Made by a program: the position numbers and the translations under genes. Below are positions 9,286 to 21,234 of a stretch of 64,000 nucleotides of DNA, piece after piece. Under the pieces are notes generated by a model, which had not been told where the DNA came from, did no database searches, and was given only the letters and a program-made list of their open reading frames with translations. This DNA comes from Cladophialophora immunda (Eukaryota; Ascomycota; Eurotiomycetes; Chaetothyriales; Herpotrichiellaceae), in contig NW_015622547.1 in the NCBI RefSeq assembly GCF_000835495.1, forward strand, positions 1,178,001-1,242,000, written 5' to 3'. Positions within the stretch are counted from its first letter, which is position 1. Each line of letters begins with the position of its first letter.

Positions 9286-12200
9286 ATGGTCAGTGCCCCC
9301 GCCATAATCACGCTCAGACAAACACACTCACTCTCAACTCTTAGGGTCAAACAAAGCGCCGCGACGGCAAGACCTCTCGCGCCCCTAAATCTTCTCTTTT
9401 TGGCGGCGGCAAGTCTGCACACGCGGATTCCGGCCAGCCCCAGATCAAAAAGGCGACCTTTGAGATCACAAAAAAGAAGGAAGTGGGCGTCTCAGATCTC
9501 ACCCTGTTGAGCAAAGTCTCCAATGAGGCTATCAACGACAACCTCAAGAAGCGCTTCGAACATGGCGAGATCTACACCTATATCGGCCATGTGCTGGTCT
9601 CGGTCAATCCGTTCCGGGACTTGGGAATCTACACAGACCAGGTTGTCCAGAGCTATCGTGGGCGAAATCGTCTCGAAGTCCCCCCACACGTGTTTGCCGT
9701 CGCAGAGTCGGCATACTACAATATGAAGGCTTACAAGGACAACCAATGTGTCATCATCTCGGGTGAGTCGGGCGCAGGCAAGACGGAAGCTGCCAAGCGT
9801 TTGATGCAGTATATCGCCAGCGTCTCTGGCGGAACCGACTCCAGAATCCAGAGAACAAAAGATATGGTCCTGGCGACGAATCCGCTCCTTGAATCCTTCG
9901 GCAACGCCAAAACATTGCGAAATAACAATTCCTCACGTTTCGGAAAATACCTCGAGCTCGAGTTTAATGAACAAGGTGAGCCTGTGGGGGCCAAAATCAC
10001 AAACTACCTGCTGGAGAAGAGCCGGGTGGTGGGACAGATCACAAACGAGAGGAATTTCCACATTTTCTACCAGTTCACGAAAGCCGCCCCGAAAGAGTAT
10101 AGAGATACCTTCGGCGTGCAGCAACCTCAGTCGTATGTGTATACGAGCAAGTCGAAATGCTTCGATGTACCGGGAATTGACGATGCGAGCGACTTCCGAG
10201 AGACTCTGAACGCCATGCAGATCATTGGTCTGACCAAGGCGGAGCAGGACAATATCTTCCGTCTTCTGGCAGCCATTTTGTGGATTGGGAACATTACATT
10301 TAGAGAGAATGATCAAGGGGGCGTCGATATCGCAGATGAATCCGTGGTGGATTTTGTCGCCTACCTACTGGAAGTTGAATCGTCCCATGTGCACAAGGCG
10401 ATGACTATCAGAATTGTTGAGACAGCCCGTGGTGGCGGACGCAGAGGGTCCATCTACGAGTCGCCGCTGAATCCGGTCCAGGCTAGCGCGGTGCGAGACG
10501 CTCTTGCCAAAGCCATATACTTCAATCTGTTCGATTGGATTGTGGCGCGCACAAATGTCTCACTGAGATCCCAGGGTGTGGTGAAGAACACGATTGGCAT
10601 TCTTGACATCTACGGGTTTGAAATCTTTGAGAAGAACTCGTTCGAGCAGCTCTGCATCAACTACGTAAACGAGAAGTTGCAGCAGATCTTCATTCAACTG
10701 ACCTTGAAAGCCGAGCAGGAGGAATACGCCCGCGAACAAATTCAGTGGACTCCGATCAAGTATTTCGACAACAAAGTCGTCTGCTCTTTGATTGAGGACA
10801 AGAGACCCCCGGGTGTTTTCGCTGCTCTCAACGACGCTTGTGCAACTGCCCATGCAGATTCCGGAGCTGCCGATCAGACCTTTGTCGGCCGACTCAACTT
10901 CCTTTCAAATAACCCCAACTTTGAGAACAGACAAGGTCAATTTATCATCAAGCATTATGCTGGCGATGTGAGCTATCAGGTTGCGGGAATGACGGACAAG
11001 AACAAGGATCAACTGCTGAAAGACCTTCTAAATCTGGTCAGCGAAAGCTCGAACGGATTTGTCCACGAGATATTTCCAAACCAAGTTGATCAGGATGACA
11101 AGCGACGACCTCCAACTGCCGGGGACAAGATCAAGATATCTGCAAATGAACTGGTCGATACCCTCATGCAAGCCCAGCCGTCTTACATTCGAACCATCAA
11201 ACCCAACGAGAACAAGTCGCACAAAGAATACAACGAACCCAATGTGCTCCACCAGATCAAATACCTGGGTTTACAAGAAAACGTGCGCATTCGGCGAGCT
11301 GGTTTCGCCTACCGTCAGACGTTTGATAAATTTGTGGAAAGATTCGCCCTGCTGTCTCCTAAACTTTCATACGCCGGAGAATACACCTACACCGGAGATG
11401 TCAGGACAGCATCAGAAATTATCTTCAAAGATACAAGTATCCCAAAGGAGGAATATCAGATGGGTGTGACTAAAGCCTTCATCAAGACCCCCGAGACATT
11501 GTTTGGGCTTGAACATATCAGAGACCGGTATTGGCATAACATGGCCGTCCGCATTCAGAGAGCCTGGAGAAACTACCTGCGGTATCGGGCTGAGGCGGCT
11601 ACGAGGATTCAAAGGTTCTGGCGCAAATCCAAGGTTGGCGTCAAAGAGATTGAATTCCGAGACCAAGGACACAGACTCCTGGCTGGTCGGAAGGAACGTC
11701 GCAGATACAGCTTGCTTGGATCCAGACGTTTCTTCGGCGATTACTTGGGTCTCAATATGCCAGGTGGTCAAGGCCGTGTCCTCAGGGACGCGATCCATCT
11801 CAATCCTCAAGAGCGTTGTGTGTTTTCAGCGCGTTGTGAGCTGTTGGTCACCAAGTTCGGACGATCCTCGCAGCGGATGCCCAGGATCCTTGTCCTAACA
11901 CCAAAATCGGTCTACATCATTGTGCAAGCCGTTGTGAACAACCAGCTTCAAATCTCTGCCGAGAGAACAGTACCCATTGGCGCAGTGAAATACATCTCGT
12001 GCTCGAACCTGCGGGACGATTGGTTTGCCCTCGGCATCGGGTCTGCCCAGGAACCGGATCCTCTTCTCAACTGCGTTTTCAAGACTGAATTCTTTCTGCA
12101 ATTTAAGACGGTCGCGGTCGGCGGCATGAACCTCAAAATCGGGCCCCAGATTGAGTACAACAAGAAGCCCGGGAAACCTGCAGTGGTCAAAGTTCAGAAA

Positions 12201-13183
12201 GATCCAGGTGTTGCTCGAGACGACGTATACAAGTCAGGAACGATCCATGTTCCACAAGGAGAATCTCCGAATTCGGTTTCGAAGCCTACTCCGCGTGCTA
12301 AGGCAATTGCCAGGCCTATCACCACCGGTAAACTGCTCCGACCGGGTGGTCCAGGAGGTCAGCCGTCGAAGACGGCGGCCAGAAGAGCTGTTCCCGCCCC
12401 CAGACCCGTGCCCCAAACTCAGCGTCTCGTTCCAACGCCTGCTGCCGCTCATGCCCTTCCTCAACAACTGAACGGCGCTCCATCGCATGCTCGAAACGAT
12501 TCAGCATCATCATATGGTCGAAACGCGCCTCCACCTCCGCCACCGCCTCCACCAGCAGCCGCTCCCGCCCCGGTGCCTTCCAAGCCCCAAGCTAAAGTGA
12601 AGTACGACTTTAACTCACCTAACGCGAACGAGCTGTCTATCAGGGCAGGCGAGATTATAGAGATTATACAGAAGGAAAACAACGGTAAGCACTTGAAGTT
12701 CATGACTACGCTTGGATTGGTACTGACGTGAGTCGCTCAGGCTGGTGGCTCTGCAAAAACACCCACACCGAGGCGCAAGGTTGGACACCGTCTGCCTATG
12801 TAGAAGAGATTGAGCAGGCCCGCGCCGCACCCCCTCCACCTCCGCCGCCTCCAGTTGCACATCACCGTCCTGTCCCGACGCCATCAGTTATGGTCAACGG
12901 AGGGCCTAAGCCTGGGACGCCGTCGGTTGGTGGCAGGGCCAAACCCACGCCTCCCGCACCACCGGCCAAACGACCGGTTCCAGGAGCCAGGAAACCAGAT
13001 GCATCACCCGCCAGAGATAGTGCAGTGGGTCTGGGGACGAACAGCGGGACCAATTCTGGCCGTGCCACGCCGAGCAGTATTGGCGGGGGTAGTCTGGCTG
13101 GTGGATTGGCGGAGGCACTGAGAGCCAGGCAGAGCGCGATGAGCGGCAGAGACAAGGACCGGGATGAGGATGACGACTGGTAG
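9286..13183 (+). CDS. myoA: Class I unconventional myosin
   Basis: Three exons give 1261 residues: 9286-9288 (only the ATG), 9345-12684 and 12741-13183. The ATG-only exon is inferred because the downstream frame has no ATG before the motor, and the joined start [11 protein letters not shown] matches the basic start of fungal myosin I. The motor contains the P-loop GESGAGKT (about 141-148). The TEDS-rule serine is S370 in RRGSIYE, the site phosphorylated by PAK kinases in this family. Two IQ motifs lie near 735-760 ([20 protein letters not shown]). They are followed by a lipid-binding TH1 domain, a Pro-rich linker, an SH3 domain (about 1085-1140, split by the second intron) and a second Pro-rich stretch. 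The C-terminus is the acidic Arp2/3-binding DEDDDW. Its family role is actin assembly at endocytic patches and hyphal tips. Confidence 0.97.
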
Positions 13184-14222
13184 ACGAGTGTACTTGGGAG
13201 ATGACTAGATGTGTGTCATGAATGAAAAATATGACGATTCAGGGCTGATTAGGATGTCGGTCATTTTGGAAGATCGAGTGCACGGGGACGATCTTGTTGG
13301 TCTTTCGTCTTCAAAGTGCAGATTGTCATCGCAAGCGTGCAGCTGAAGCAAGAATGAATTGAGACTTGAAATGAACACGACCAAGCCCAGAGCTATCCAT
13401 GTGTGTCGAGAGAGAACCGTTCGAGGAGACTGAAGATTGGGGTGTCTCTTGCCTGTCTCCCTCACACCATTCGACACCTCCGCTCCTCTTATTGTACTAT
13501 CTCTCTCTTTGGACCGCGCAAGATCTCTTGGGTACCTCTGCTTGTTCTCTCTGGTATTTGACCACTTTGACCATGCTCCGCCTAATCCCCTCCCCGCCTC
13601 GTGTATCGACCGGTTGGCGCATTGAAGCGAAGGGGTGCTCTGTGCTCTGGATGCTCTGGGTTCTCGCGTCATGCCACCACCGCCAGTGCTTCCTCTGAAA
13701 CCCTTCGAGGTGTGATAGGTCCATCGGCTAAATTTCGACAGTCCCCTCCCAATTTCTCTCCCCCTTCGAAATCCGGCATTTTGCCACGGCTGAATTGGTC
13801 ATCCCTTGGGATGCATTGCATTGCATTGGCCTCCCCTCCTCTCGCCTCGCCGAGTGTTACTGGGATGGCAGAGAGGGCGGGGGAAGAGAGGAGGGGAAGA
13901 AGGATGGATTCGACAGCTGAAGGATTTCCCTCTCAAAATATCCGGCGGATATTGGGACGTTCTCATATCATCCTATACGTTGGGCAAGTCGGTACCTAAG
14001 AGGGTGCCAGAAGGGAGGGGGCTAGCGAGGCCGAATAAGAAGAGTATGTGTACCTCTCTATCAACCCGGAATATACACCTGTCTCTGAACATTTCTATCT
14101 GTTCTACTGACACACCCACCGCATATTTCTCTTGTCTTTTGGCCGCCTATTTTCTGATCACTGCGACGCGACGTCTTATCAACCGTCAGCAACAAGACCC
14201 AACAACCGCCATCGCCGTCGCC
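13184..14222. other. Intergenic, promoter of the dioxygenase-like gene
   Basis: The sequence is pyrimidine-rich in places, and a short ATTGC tandem sits near 13811-13825. ORFs that run across it into the next gene are fortuitous. Confidence 0.45.
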
Positions 14223-15805
14223 ATGTCGCCCAATAAGACCTACAAGGTCCTGACGCCCGAGCAGGTCTCGCACTTCCTGGAGCACGGCTACGTGGTGATG
14301 CCGGGGTGTTTCAGCCGGGCGGCGGCGGCCGAGTGGACGCGCGACGTGTGGACGCGGCTGGGCATGGACCCGGCGGACAAGACGACGTGGGCGCGCGAGC
14401 GCACCAACATGCCGGAGCACCGGCGGCTGACGGTGGCCGAGTTCGCGCCGCGGGCGTGGGACGCCATCTGCGACCTGGTCGGCGGCGAGGCGCGCGTGAC
14501 GGACAAGAGCCGGACGTGGAGCGACTCGTTCATCGTCAACCTGGGCACCCCCGAGGGCGAGGGCCGGGAGTACCACCCCAAGGAGCTCGAGGGGTGGCAT
14601 GTCGATGGTGAGTCGATGCTTTTCTCCCCAGTTCAAGGTTGGCAGAGGTGATGTATCTGGAGAGACTGGATCGAGGATTGAAAGCCCATGGAGACTTGTT
14701 CGTGTGTGGAGCGAGATGTTCAGAGGCAGAGAGACCCGGGAAGAGTGCAGGAGACGAAGACGAAGACGAAGAGAGCCTCAGCCAGGACTCTCCAAGGTTT
14801 TCCATCCCGAGTCTGACGAAATACGGGACAGGCGACTTCTTCATCCACTTCCTCGACTCGCCCGAACAGGCACTCCTGGTAATCCCCTTGTTCACCGACA
14901 TCCTCCCCAACGGCGGCGGCACGTGGATCTGCACCGAAGGACCGGCGCGAATAGGCCAGTGGCTGGTAAGTCTCTCGGTGTAAGCAACAAGTAGAAGGAA
15001 ATGAGATCCCTCCCTCCCTCCCTCCCTCCCTCCCTCCAAGTGTGAAGACAGAAAAACTCACCCAATTACCATGCCTGCAGTACGACCACCCCTCGGGCGT
15101 CACGCCGCACATGTAAGTCCCCTCCATCCAACATCTAGAGGCAAACACCTCGCAACACCAAGGGAAAAAATCCCCCAACTCAACCCCGGGAAGAAGACAC
15201 CAGGGGGAGACAAACATCTATCTACATCTCCATCTCCCACAGAGTCCTGAGCTGACAACTCTCCCAACCGCGAAAGGGTCCCAGTCTCCTCACCCCCAAC
15301 GGAAGGTGAAGGTCAAGGCGATCCCGGCCTGAAATTCTTCAACGACACCGTCCAGGGCTGCGCGCCGGCATCCTTCCACGAGATGACGGGCCAGGTGGGC
15401 GACGTGGTCCTGCTGCACCCGCTGATGCTGCACACGGCGTCCAAGAACGGGCGGCGGCTGGCGCGCATCATCACCAACCCGCCCGTGAGCCTGCGGGAGC
15501 CGTTCAACTTTGACCGCCGCGGCGGCGCCGACGAGGGCGAGGGCGACGACAATGATGGGAGTGAGGGCGCGTACTCGCTGGTCGAGCTCAAGACGATCCG
15601 CGACCTGGGCGGGCCCGACAGGCTGCGCGGCTGGACCATCACGGGCGAGCGCCGCGCCGTGGTCCCCGAGCGGCTGCGCGTGCAGGCCAAGTGGATGGAG
15701 GAGGAGAACCGGCGGCTGCGCGAGCGCGGCGTCGAGTATGCGGACCGCACGCAGACCGAGGAGATGGTCCAGCAGCAGGCCCAAGGGCTGGTCGCGGTGG
15801 CTTGA
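14223..15805 (+). CDS. Phytanoyl-CoA dioxygenase (PhyH)-family oxygenase
   Basis: Four exons, 14223-14607, 14832-14965, 15081-15112 and 15277-15805, join in frame to give 359 residues. PhyH enzymes are Fe(II)/2-oxoglutarate oxygenases. The N-terminus has the family opening (LTPEQVSHFLEHGYVVMPGC). The proximal iron ligands are H126 and D128 in GWHVDGD, created exactly by the first splice. The distal ligand is probably H236 in LMLHTASKNGRR, followed by basic residues that would bind 2-oxoglutarate. An acidic loop (GADEGEGDDNDGSEG) and a charged C-terminal helix follow. No PTS1 peroxisome signal is seen (ends VAVA). The substrate is unknown. Third codon positions are almost all G or C in exons 1 and 4, unlike the neighbouring genes. 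Confidence 0.88.
15007..15037 (+). repeat. (TCCC)n microsatellite in intron 2 of the PhyH gene
   Basis: Seven full TCCC units plus a partial eighth lie between the donor at 14966 and the acceptor at 15080. The minus strand is (GGGA)n, a sequence type able to form G-quadruplex structures. Confidence 0.95.
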
Positions 15806-16648
15806 GGGAGGGAGGGAGAGAGAGATACCCATCCATACCCTGTGGCTTTGAGAGAGAGAATGTACCCGGGTATGAAGGGAGGAGATTTTCTCCTGATTCA
15901 CGCAGAGCCAGAAACGCAGAATGCTAGATGCTAAGACACAGAGACTGACTGACATTCTTGACCAAGAGGGCACATCGTGGAGGAGACGGCCGGTCTGTAA
16001 AACGAGGATGGGGGTTGAATACGTCTGATGAAGCACCCACGACCTGGGATCTGCGGATCACATTCACCCTTTTGCGACTGTGAAGCAGTCGGTTATGGAG
16101 ATGTCTTCCATTCAGCTTGGGCTTGCTAAACGATCGAAGATCCAGAGCACTTGCAACATGGGACTAAAGGGAGTTGCTGCATGGTCGTCAAGGCCGACAA
16201 TGTCGATGTCAATTTATGTATTTTCATTCTTTGCTATCTGCATTCTCTCTCAGCCTGATTCTTCCATTTCAGTATCGAGCAGAAAACATCAAGCCATTCT
16301 CCCAATGCCATTTCTACCAGAGTCTCTCAGTCTCTACCATAATTGCCAGTCCCCAGTTCTCGTACCAATATTTCACGTATCAGAAGAGCTCCAAATGACC
16401 TGCAATATCCCCAGTCCTCGGGCCAGACTTCAAGATATCGTTTCCTTGTCCATGGCGGTGTTAGTGTGGAAATTCTCACAGTAGTTGATATTGGTGTTGC
16501 AGTAAAGTGGTGACTGGGTCGACTTTTATCAAGAAACTCGCTATTCATGAAGCAAGAGGGATGAATTCGCATGGGGCTGGCTTGCTTCGACTGGAATATC
16601 TGTTTTTTCGTGACAGTCGAATGCTAAGCCGTGGAATCAAGGACGAGT
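15806..16648. other. Intergenic between convergent genes
   Basis: This is the 3' flanks of the PhyH gene (plus) and the cysteine-module gene (minus). No coding feature is supported. Confidence 0.5.
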
Positions 16649-19306
16649 TCAGTCATGGCCCTGACCCGTTCTGTTCCACCATGCATTTGCAGTCGCATTC
16701 ATAGGCCAATCCGTCCAATGAGGAGAATCTCCCGAATTATCACTGGTATCGTTGGAGCCGGGCCTATGTCCTCCATGCGACTCCACGACAAATGGGAAGC
16801 CTCCGTCCTGGCCACGATCGAGCAGGATCGAATTGTTGGGAAGTATGATCACATCCTCGATATATGCAAGCACAATCTGCATGTTCGAGGCATCACGAAC
16901 AGTCCCGTCCGGCATTTCACGACATTGAGGAATGTTCCACTCGTTGACGCAGGGGACAGGGTACTTGAAGATGCAGCTGCAGTAATAGTCGCACCAAGTC
17001 ACACCTTGATTTTGCACGGTCGAAGTTCGCATGACAGTCATGTTCACAGCACAGAAATACCCCAGATCCGACTGTTGGCAGAAGCTAGGGCCGTCCGCTG
17101 CATTGCCACAGTTGAGAGTGAATCTGCTGGAGGGTTGACTGGGGACACCACTCGGAGGGGCAACGGCTGCAGAGCCTGGAATCTCATCTCCAGTCGCAGA
17201 CATCTCCGCATGTCCCGAGTGTGCCTCGCGAGCGAAAGGATTCGGGCATCTGCAGCTGTGAGTGCATTCGGGGATGTCGGTACCGTTGTGGAAAAGAGTG
17301 CGTAGAACAGTGCCTGTCAGCGCGACACATGAATAGCCTTCACTTCGACAGTGATTGGTGAGAGATTCGTTGTATCTGCTATGTGACGAACAGGTCACAC
17401 CAAAAGGATCAAAGCTGCTGGCCGCCGGGGCAGTCGCGATGTCGTTTGTTCTAGGCTCTGCACTGGCTCTTGTCTTCTTTGGACGCAATGACTGTGCAGA
17501 CGCACGGCGTCGTGGGGCTCCCGGGCAACTGCAGCCAGCTTGACAGATTTTAACAATGTCCTGAGGATGCTGCAATTCATAAACTGGCCCAGACACGGGG
17601 GCACATGTATAGCCCTGATTCTTGCAGTATTGTGTCAGAGACTCATTGAAAGACCAGGTCCCTTTGGTCAACCCATCAAACGAACTGCACCCAAGTAGAA
17701 TGTCCTGAATGGTCACTTCGCCGGGCGTCGGGGAAGGGTGTGACACTAGGTCATGTTCACTTCCTTCACGCTTCCAAGTCTGCGATGGACAGCCACAAGC
17801 GGAGTCGCATTTCTTAATGTCCTTCGAGCCGGGCTGTAAAGTCAAGGTCAATGAAGCGCGTGTAGGGTCGCTGGCGCATGAGTAACCGTGGTTTGCGCAA
17901 TACATGGTCAAGTTCTTGTCATATAGTAATCCGCCAGTAAAAGGAGATGTTTCGCTGGACTGCTGCGATTTGCATATCATCTGGTGCGGATCGGCTGATG
18001 TCACGTCCAAATCTCTCGTAACCACTTTGCGGAAGTCCAATGTCCCATTGGGGTGGACATATGCATCGTTAACATCCCCCAGCAGAGTGCCATTCTCATT
18101 GTAGACCATCTTTCCTTTGAGCAGGCACGTTGTGAGAAGGGCCGCGTTTGGAAAACACTGAATCGATGGCTTGAGGTTGATGCAGACACAACTGTGCTCA
18201 CACCAGTATTCACCGGTGCCTTTGAACTTCAGAGCACCCTTCGCGGTGCAGTAATACTGGTACGATGAACCGCACCATGCTGTGTGCTCGCGGTCCTCGC
18301 ATAACAATGCGTAGTCATGGCGCTTCGCAAGTGCTTTGGTGGGCGTAAGGTCCAGAGAGCCATCCTCAAGGACTTGGGCGCTTGAGAGTTTGCCGAGAAC
18401 AGTACCATTGACCGTGTCAAAGACTGTGTCATCCTTGACTCCACAAGAATACACTTTTCCATAATAGAAGCACGGCCTTGGGGCGATGTTGACACAAGCG
18501 CAGTGTTGCTCGCAAGTGATTTCGGGCTTGCCAGTGTGTTTCACGACGGCATTCGCATTGCAGAAATAGCCATGTGTTGAGTCCTGGCACAGTCGTGTGA
18601 GAGTGCGGTCGTAACAGACTAGTGCATTGTCATGGCTGAGTTCTGTATCACGCTTTGCAACTGCTGTGGTCAAGTCCATGGTGCCATTGGGAAGAATGTT
18701 CGCCTCGGAGGCATCGCCAAGAAGCTCGCCGGTTGTGGCGTTCAAAACCATGTTATCAACAACTGAACACTGACTGGAGGCTTTGTTGACGACACAAGGC
18801 TTCGGCGCTGGGTTGAGGTTGATGCACTTGCAGATGTCCTGGCACAAGATGTCCTCCTGCTTATACTTCAGCTTGCCCGTGGTGCTGCAAGTGTAACCGA
18901 TACGTGCGCACATGGCGGTCCATTCTCTGTCGTCGCAGACTAGTGCAAAGCTGTGGAGTGGCATGTCTGCATCTCGACGCTCTAGGGCGGACATGGGCTT
19001 GACAGATGAGTGGAAGGAGGCGAGGTCGTGTGAGGGACGAATTGCAACCTCCTTTGACGCAGTCAGAGTGGGAGCATGAAAGCCATGATGAGAAGTGGGT
19101 GTGTGGTGCCAGCCGCTGACGACAGAGGTATGGCTTCTGGTATGTTGAAGCGGACCAGCACTGAGGAGACCAGCAAGGAAGCAGAGAATGACGGTGAGAT
19201 AGAGCCGGGTGGCTTGAGGCCGGCCTGCAAAAGTGTCGGATTAGCTCCTCCTTCTGTGCTATGAAGGGCTATCGAGCCTGGACGCACCTTTGATCTTGAC
19301 CTTCAT
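16649..19306 (-). CDS. Secreted protein of seven tandem cysteine modules with dibasic processing sites
   Basis: Two exons, 19306-19288 and 19224-16649, are separated by a 63-bp intron (GTGCGT...TTGCAG) and encode 864 residues. Exon 1 gives MKVKIK, and the join supplies a hydrophobic signal (LYLTVILCFLAGLLSAG). Seven modules share a C, C, GYxC-like C, C-x3-C-x-C pattern. Their first cysteines are C103, C210, C315, C424, C519, C618 and C712. Modules 1, 2, 3 and 7 have eight cysteines and a tail with an N-G-T/LG pattern; modules 4-6 have six. Dibasic sites precede module 1 (R89-R90), module 2 (K197-R198) and module 3 (K307-R308). KR and RRR also occur at 491-492 and 578-580. There are many N-x-S/T sites. 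There is no GPI signal or later TM segment. No named family was recognised. It could be a Kex2-processed precursor or an adhesive wall protein. Confidence 0.85.
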
Positions 19307-20259
19307 GACGGTTGTCAAGCAGCTGTTGAGAGTGTCTGACCTCAAGACTGAAAGAGTTCAAACCGCACCGGCGGTGTAGAGGAAGAGGTCTGGATTGGTT
19401 GCGAGAACGAGCGACTTGGCAGAGGAGAAGCGATTGATGAAGAGAACAGTGAGGGTGATGAGCAAGGAAGAAGGAATGAAGATGTTGTTGTTGTCGACGG
19501 GAGAAGGAGCATTTTATGTGATAGAATCTGTCGAGAGCGACTTCACTTGGCGAAGTGTCACCAGGTCGCCATTCACTGCGCCGCTGTTCAAGTCTGTCAC
19601 CCTGCGGCCTGGCAGCGGTTGGAAAGTGAAGACATGCGATACTCAGCTCATCTCTCATCTCACTGCTTTTTCACCAGAGACTGTATACCACCGTGTATTT
19701 TTGTCACCGACAATCAACTCCCTCAGCCTCGAACGCTCCTTGCACCTCAAGATGCAAAGTGACCACCATGTCAGGCCACTGTTCGCTTAATCAGATTGAG
19801 GTGCATCGTCAACATCTTGCAGTGCAGCCCTTCCACCCGCCTGGTCTGTTATGTTGTTCGACTCAAGGCCGGACATCAACACTCCGGCGTTGCTCAGACC
19901 TCCTCTTTCCTTGGCCCAAACCCGACAAGGCTGCAGCCTTGCCCTCGAACAACAACGCCCAAGGACATATGACTACGCCAAACCACATGTGGATGATGCA
20001 CAACGGGTAAGAGATCCCACCGACGGTGGAACTGATGACCGGATTCTTTCCGTTCAGGGGTCGCGCGAGCATCCTAATAAGACAGATTAGATAATCCCGT
20101 TAAGGTCTTGTATAGTTTGGTCAGCACGCTCAGGGCTATATATTGCGTCCATATCCTCTCACCTGAGTCCAATGTATTCCAAAGAGCGTTCTTCAACCTT
20201 CGGACGAAACCTCGGACCTCCCTCTCTGTATCTCAAATCGGTTAGCACCTCGAAGAACA
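19307..20259. other. Intergenic, divergent promoter region
   Basis: This lies between the cysteine-module gene (minus) and the SDR gene (plus). A TATA-like TATATATTG occurs near 20138-20146, about 115 bp before the SDR start. No gene is supported. Confidence 0.45.
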
Positions 20260-21234
20260 ATGGGCGACGCTGCTGCTGCTCCCTTCCCATCTCCCTTCCA
20301 GACCTGGCACAATGATACCTACCCCAGCATTGACCCTTCACGCCCCGAGCTTTCGCTCAAGGGGAAGACAGCAATCGTGACTGGAGGCGCTGGTGCAGTC
20401 GGCGCCGCTACCGTCAATGCCTTCGCCAAGGCAGGTGTCAGTCTCATTGGCATCGTGGGACGAACACAGAAGACCTTGGATGCCACCAAGGCTAAATTCG
20501 AGTCTCAGTATCCCAATACAAAGATTGTCGCCGTGACAGCGGACACGGCATCTCTCCCTAGCGTCGAAGCTGCATTCAGAGTCATTCAACAACAAGCCAA
20601 CAAACCGATCGACATCTTTGTCCACAACGCCGGCCATCTCGCCGAACCCGCGACCATTACATCTTCGGATCCCAAGGAATGGTGGACATCTTTCGAGGTG
20701 AACATCCTCGGGGCCTTCCACTCCGTGCGAGCTTTCATCCCGGTTGGTTCTCCCACAGCGACCATCATCAACATCTCGACGGCGGCAATCCACGTCCCCG
20801 CAGCTATAGTATCCAATTTGTCAGCGTACTCGTCCTCCAAGCTCGGCGCGCTCAAGGTCTTTGAGTTTGTCCAGAGCGAGAACCCGGACATGCATGTGGT
20901 TAATGTTCAGCCGGGCGTCATTTTGAGCGACATCAACGTCAAGCATGGGGCCATGGCACCTATGGATACCCGTAAGTCATTCTCTCCTTTCAGCCCCTCC
21001 CGAAACACGTCTGGTTTATCCCCATTTGCTGACTTGTTCCCCCAACGTGCGATACAATCAGCGGACTTGCCAGCTTCATTCGCAGTTTGGGCATGCAGCC
21101 CGGAAGCCAAATTCCTGAAGAACAAGTTCGTCTGGGCAAACTGGGACGCGGACGAAATGAGGGCCAAAGCTGACGAAATCGCAAATTCGCCCGCGTTCAC
21201 AATGGGTCTGATGGGGTGGCCCGTGCTGTCTTGA
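20260..21234 (+). CDS. Short-chain dehydrogenase/reductase
   Basis: The classical SDR fold is evident: the NAD(P)-binding TGGAGAVG (41-48), VHNAG near 121-125, and a catalytic set S173 (NIST), Y190 and K194 (YSSSK). The frame runs open through 20972-21061, but this 90-bp segment has a GTAAGT donor, a GCTGAC branch site and an ATCAG acceptor, and its translation is Ser/Pro-rich filler between conserved parts. It is therefore most likely an in-frame intron. Exons would be 20260-20971 and 21062-21234, giving 294 residues and joining MAPMDT to PDLPASFAVW. Substrate and cofactor preference cannot be read. The N-terminal 34 residues before the fold are longer than usual. Confidence 0.88.
   Translation: MGDAAAAPFPSPFQTWHNDTYPSIDPSRPELSLKGKTAIVTGGAGAVGAATVNAFAKAGVSLIGIVGRTQKTLDATKAKFESQYPNTKIVAVTADTASLPSVEAAFRVIQQQANKPIDIFVHNAGHLAEPATITSSDPKEWWTSFEVNILGAFHSVRAFIPVGSPTATIINISTAAIHVPAAIVSNLSAYSSSKLGALKVFEFVQSENPDMHVVNVQPGVILSDINVKHGAMAPMDTRKSFSPFSPSRNTSGLSPFADLFPQRAIQSADLPASFAVWACSPEAKFLKNKFVWANWDADEMRAKADEIANSPAFTMGLMGWPVLS

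Noticed and set aside
19269..19658. 129-codon minus-strand frame upstream of the cysteine-module gene
   Set aside because: It overlaps the spliced first exon and leader in another frame and has no protein features.
20972..21061. In-frame continuation inside the SDR gene
   Set aside because: Treated as an intron because of the donor, branch and acceptor signals and non-conserved translation, although it contains no stop.
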